This document shows positions 60,608 to 64,000 of a stretch of DNA of 64,000 bases, in pieces (positions within the stretch are counted from its first letter, which is position 1; every line of letters starts with the position of its first letter). Source of the stretch: Sphingomonadaceae bacterium (GTDB taxonomy: Bacteria > Pseudomonadota > Alphaproteobacteria > Sphingomonadales > Sphingomonadaceae). The DNA is taken from contig JAJTEF010000004.1 of assembly GCA_021300355.1 (NCBI GenBank), positions 1 through 64,000 on the forward strand. Direction: 5' to 3'. The position numbers were made by a program, and so were the translations under genes. Below the pieces are notes generated by a model. The model was not told where the DNA came from and searched no databases. It was given only the letters and a program-made list of their open reading frames with translations.

Positions 60608-62070
60608 GCGAATATATCATTGTTATCGACGAAGGCACGACATCGACCCGCGCCGTTCTGTTTGCCGCCGACGGCACTGCCGTGGATAGCTGCCAGCGCC
60701 CGCTGACCCAGCATTATCCGGCACCTGGCCTGGTGGAGCATGATGCCGAGGAAATCTGGAAACTGACGCTGGAATGCGCGCAGACCGTCATTGCCAAAGC
60801 AGGAGGCGCAGACCGCATTGCGAGCATTGGTATCACCAACCAACGCGAGACCATTGTGTTCTGGGACAAGCGAACGGGCAAGCCGCTTGCCCCTGCGATT
60901 GTATGGCAGGACCGCCGCACCGCAGACATATGCGCGGCACTGAAGGAACAGGGCGAAGAACCCGTTGTTCAGGCCAAAACCGGCCTGTTGCTCGATCCCT
61001 ATTTCTCTGGCTCCAAAATCGGCTGGGCCTTGGAAAACTGGCCACAGCTAAAGGATGCCGGCGCGCATCTCGCGGTTGGCACGGTCGAAAGCTATCTTGT
61101 ATTTCGCCTGACGGGCGGCGGCCATATCACCGATGCAACCAACGCATCGCGCACAGCGTTGATGGCGATTGGCAGCGGTGGATGGGACGACGGACTTACC
61201 GACCTGTTCGGCGTACCGCGCGACATATTGCCCGAAATAACCGATTGTGCAGGCGATCTTGGCACGACGTTGCCGGAACATTTTGGCGGACCAATCCGCA
61301 TTGCCGGTATGGCGGGGGACCAGCAAGCCGCCACCATCGGCCAAGGCTGCTTCGCCGTTGGCCAGACCAAGGCAACATTTGGCACGGGCGCATTTGTGCT
61401 GACGCAAACGGGCACGACATTGCGCCAGTCGCGCAACCGTCTGCTGTCGACGATCTTATATCAATTGGGTGGTGAGCGGCATTACGCGCTGGAAGGATCG
61501 GTATTTGTCGCAGGCAGCCTCGTCCAGTGGCTGCGCGATGATCTGGGGCTTATTGCGCATGCTGCAGACACAGAATCACTGGCGCGCAGCGTTCCCGACA
61601 ATGGCGGCGTATATCTTGTCCCCGCATTGTCGGGCCTTGGCGCGCCGCATTGGCGTCCCGATGCGCGGGCTAGCATCAGCGGGCTCAGTTTCTCGGCGAC
61701 CAAGGCGCATGTCGCCCGCGCCGCGCTGGAGGCGATGGCCCACCAGACCCATGACCTGAAAACAGCATTTGCTGCGGACGGTGCCGATTGGGCGGAATTG
61801 CGCATTGATGGCGGCATGGTTGCCAATGACTGGATGGCACAAGACCTCGCCGACATGCTCGCCATAGATGTCGAACGTCCGGCCTTTGTCGAAACAACGG
61901 CACTTGGCGCCGCAATGCTCGCTGCTGTTGGATGCGGAATATACAAATCACTTGAGGATGCCGCGGTCATGCGCGGCGGCGTGCAGCGCTTTATACCCAA
62001 TATGGAAAAGCATGCACGCGACGCGCGGCTGGCCGGTTGGTCAAACGCCCTTGTGCGTGTCCTTCAATAG
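60604..62070 (+). CDS. glpK: Glycerol kinase (FGGY family)
   Basis: YIIVIDEGTTSTRAVLFAADG... SIGITNQRETIVFWDKRTGKPLAPAIVWQDRRTADIC... LLLDPYFSGSKIGWAL... MAGDQQAATIGQGCF; 4-bp overlap with the symporter. Confidence 0.95.
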   Translation: MSEYIIVIDEGTTSTRAVLFAADGTAVDSCQRPLTQHYPAPGLVEHDAEEIWKLTLECAQTVIAKAGGADRIASIGITNQRETIVFWDKRTGKPLAPAIVWQDRRTADICAALKEQGEEPVVQAKTGLLLDPYFSGSKIGWALENWPQLKDAGAHLAVGTVESYLVFRLTGGGHITDATNASRTALMAIGSGGWDDGLTDLFGVPRDILPEITDCAGDLGTTLPEHFGGPIRIAGMAGDQQAATIGQGCFAVGQTKATFGTGAFVLTQTGTTLRQSRNRLLSTILYQLGGERHYALEGSVFVAGSLVQWLRDDLGLIAHAADTESLARSVPDNGGVYLVPALSGLGAPHWRPDARASISGLSFSATKAHVARAALEAMAHQTHDLKTAFAADGADWAELRIDGGMVANDWMAQDLADMLAIDVERPAFVETTALGAAMLAAVGCGIYKSLEDAAVMRGGVQRFIPNMEKHARDARLAGWSNALVRVLQ

Positions 62071-62155
62071 TCCAAGTCCCAGTTCACAACATCTTAACCA
62101 TCTTACTGCAATGTACAGCCGCCCATGTGGCGAACGACATCGACAGGACCAAGAG

Positions 62156-63487
62156 ATGGATAATTTGCGCGGATTTGAACCGTTTGGATCAGACCTTGAT
62201 GCTGATTTACCCGCTTATACCCTCTTTGAGGACGAAGACGCAGCAATAGAGCCGCCACCATTCATATCTCGCGACGAACGCCGGATGCAGGTTCGCGCGT
62301 TAAATTTTTGGACGTCGCAGCTCCACGACAAAAATTTCCCAAGCATCGAAGAACTCGATCCATCGGCCATCGAAGATTTCCGCGACTACAGCGTTCTTCT
62401 CGATTTTACCTCGGGCATCGAAAATCCGTCCATTGACTATCTTGGCGATAAATTGCGCGCCGAATGCGGTTTAAGCGCGGACGTCACGTATCTGGATGAA
62501 GTTCCCCGAAACTCTCTGCTGTCGCGCATTACCGACCATTATCTTCAAATCATTGCCAACCACGCGCCCATCGGCTTCGAAACCGAGTTTGTGAACGATC
62601 GCGGCAATGTCCTCATGTACCGCGGCATTTTGCTGCCCTATTCGACGGATGATGACACGATCGATTTCATTTACGGCGTCATCAACTGGAAAGAAACCGC
62701 GCCTGCAGACATTAGCGGGCCGTTGCAGATTGAAGTTGAACACGCGCGCGCAGCGTTGCCGCCGCGGCAGGAACACGTCCCTCTATGGGCAGACGGCCCG
62801 ATGGCGGGGCAGCTGGATGACGCAGCGCCGTGTGATGACGTACAAAGCGATGAACCCTATCCGCTGCAGACGATAGCAGCTGATGAAAATGCAAGCCTTG
62901 CCGACTGGCTGGATACCGCACGGCAATGTGTAGAACAGGCGCGCGATGCAGATCTTCGGACGCGCGATGCCTTGTATCAGGCGATTGGACGCGCATACGA
63001 CTTTGCCTTGATTGCCGCCAATCACCCTGCCGATTATGGCGAACTGCTTCATGATGCCGGCCTGAAAGCACAGGAACGCGCACCATTTACGCCCATCGTT
63101 AAGCTGGTTTTTGGTGCAGGTTATGACAAAACCCGCTTAACCGAATTTGCCACAGCGCTCCAATTTGCGCAGCGCAATGCCGTTCCGATAGGAACGTTCG
63201 CGACGATCCTCGCTGGCTTTGACGGCGGCTTGAAAGCCATTGTCGCCGCCGAACGTCGCGCCAAGAAAATCGCTGCAGGCGTCGAACCAGCCACCGCGGC
63301 AACCGACGACCCACGTGCGCGTTTGCGCTCGGCACGTAAGCGCGACCTCCGCGAATTTGCAGGCGCAGGCGACGAATTTGTTTTGCTTGTTGCCCGCCGC
63401 GATGCCGATGGCAGCGTTGCGATTGTCGGATCAGTTCAAGGCGACGCCGCGCTCACCGAAAAGGCATTGCGCAAAGCCGACGTCTGA
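62156..63487 (+). CDS. PAS-domain protein (PAS_5-like N-terminal region) with uncharacterised C-terminal half
   Basis: RALNFWTSQLHDKNFPSIEELDPSAIEDFRDYSVLLDFTSGIENPSIDYLGDKLRAECGLSADVTYLDEVPRNSLLSRITDHYLQIIANHAPIGFETEFVNDRGNVLMYRGILLPYSTDDDTIDFIYGVINWKE resembles PAS_5; remainder not recognised. Start at 62156 (track extension to 61868 overlaps glpK). Confidence 0.8.
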   Translation: MDNLRGFEPFGSDLDADLPAYTLFEDEDAAIEPPPFISRDERRMQVRALNFWTSQLHDKNFPSIEELDPSAIEDFRDYSVLLDFTSGIENPSIDYLGDKLRAECGLSADVTYLDEVPRNSLLSRITDHYLQIIANHAPIGFETEFVNDRGNVLMYRGILLPYSTDDDTIDFIYGVINWKETAPADISGPLQIEVEHARAALPPRQEHVPLWADGPMAGQLDDAAPCDDVQSDEPYPLQTIAADENASLADWLDTARQCVEQARDADLRTRDALYQAIGRAYDFALIAANHPADYGELLHDAGLKAQERAPFTPIVKLVFGAGYDKTRLTEFATALQFAQRNAVPIGTFATILAGFDGGLKAIVAAERRAKKIAAGVEPATAATDDPRARLRSARKRDLREFAGAGDEFVLLVARRDADGSVAIVGSVQGDAALTEKALRKADV

Positions 63488-63526
63488 CTTGTTTCGCAGG
63501 GCATTAATGCTTAACGCGTTGGTCAG

Positions 63527-64000
63527 ATGACTGACGCCCTTGCCCTCGCCTACGCCCAACGCCTGATTTCCTGCGAAAGCGTGACACCAGCGCAGGGCGC
63601 CGTATTTGACGCGCTAGAGGACATGCTGAAGCCTATGGGCTTTCGCGTTGACCGTTTTGTATCGGGCACGGGCGATGACAATCCAGCGCATGGTGCGCCC
63701 GTCGAAAATCTGTTTGCCATTCGCGAATCCGGAGGGCGTCACTTCGCCTTTGCCGGGCATCTTGATGTCGTGCCGCCGGGCGCTGGCTGGGCAAGCGACC
63801 CTTTCGTTCCCCAGATAAAGGGCGATTTGCTTCACGGTCGCGGCGCAGTCGATATGAAGGGCAGCATCGCCGCATTCGTCGCGGCATTGCACGAGATCCC
63901 CGCTGACGCAGGGACAATCAGCCTGATCATTACGGGTGATGAAGAAGGGCCAGCGATTTACGGCACCCGTGCCTTAATCGATCATATGCAAGCACTCGGC
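63527..64000 (+). CDS. dapE: Succinyl-diaminopimelate desuccinylase (3' end beyond window)
   Basis: Hand translation: MTDALALAYAQRLISCESVTPAQGAVFDALEDMLKPMGFRVDRFVSGTGDDNPAHGAPVENLFAIRESGGRHFAFAGHLDVVPPGAGWASDPFVPQIKGDLLHGRGAVDMKGSIAAFVAAL... Confidence 0.93.
   Translation, partial: MTDALALAYAQRLISCESVTPAQGAVFDALEDMLKPMGFRVDRFVSGTGDDNPAHGAPVENLFAIRESGGRHFAFAGHLDVVPPGAGWASDPFVPQIKGDLLHGRGAVDMKGSIAAFVAALHEIPADAGTISLIITGDEEGPAIYGTRALIDHMQALG

Overview
This 64 kb window reads as a contiguous piece of sphingomonad-like (Alphaproteobacteria) chromosome, judged from gene content, protein style and synteny; I could not run a taxonomic search. It is densely packed with about 68 protein-coding genes, mostly core or housekeeping: hrcA(partial)/rph/rdgB/hemW/xerC, gshB-yraN-rsmI/PBP activator, def/recR/fmt/truA, the F1 operon atpHAGDC, amtB, selO, an assimilatory sulfate-reduction cluster (cobA-DUF2849-cysI-DUF934-cysH), rpmH-rnpA-yidD-yidC-engB, aroC/fabI, pdxH, mgtE, nudC, mutY, DUF721-DsbA-DsbA-smc, an ATP-dependent ligase plus MBL exonuclease pair, a divergent GH36 alpha-galactosidase / SSS symporter-glycerol kinase locus, a PAS protein and dapE(partial). 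I saw no tRNA, rRNA, CRISPR array, prophage or IS element. The observations most worth a second look are: (1) a possible alpha-galactosyl-glycerol (floridoside-type) catabolic locus at 56.8-62.1 kb; (2) two copies of a paired-palindrome repeat, one inside the atp operon, whose arms differ by compensatory changes; (3) a DedA gene frameshifted by a perfect 10-bp tandem duplication; (4) a thioesterase gene split by one in-frame TAG; (5) the DUF2849/DUF934 sulfite-reductase module. I did not find a convincing wholly new defence or mobile system.
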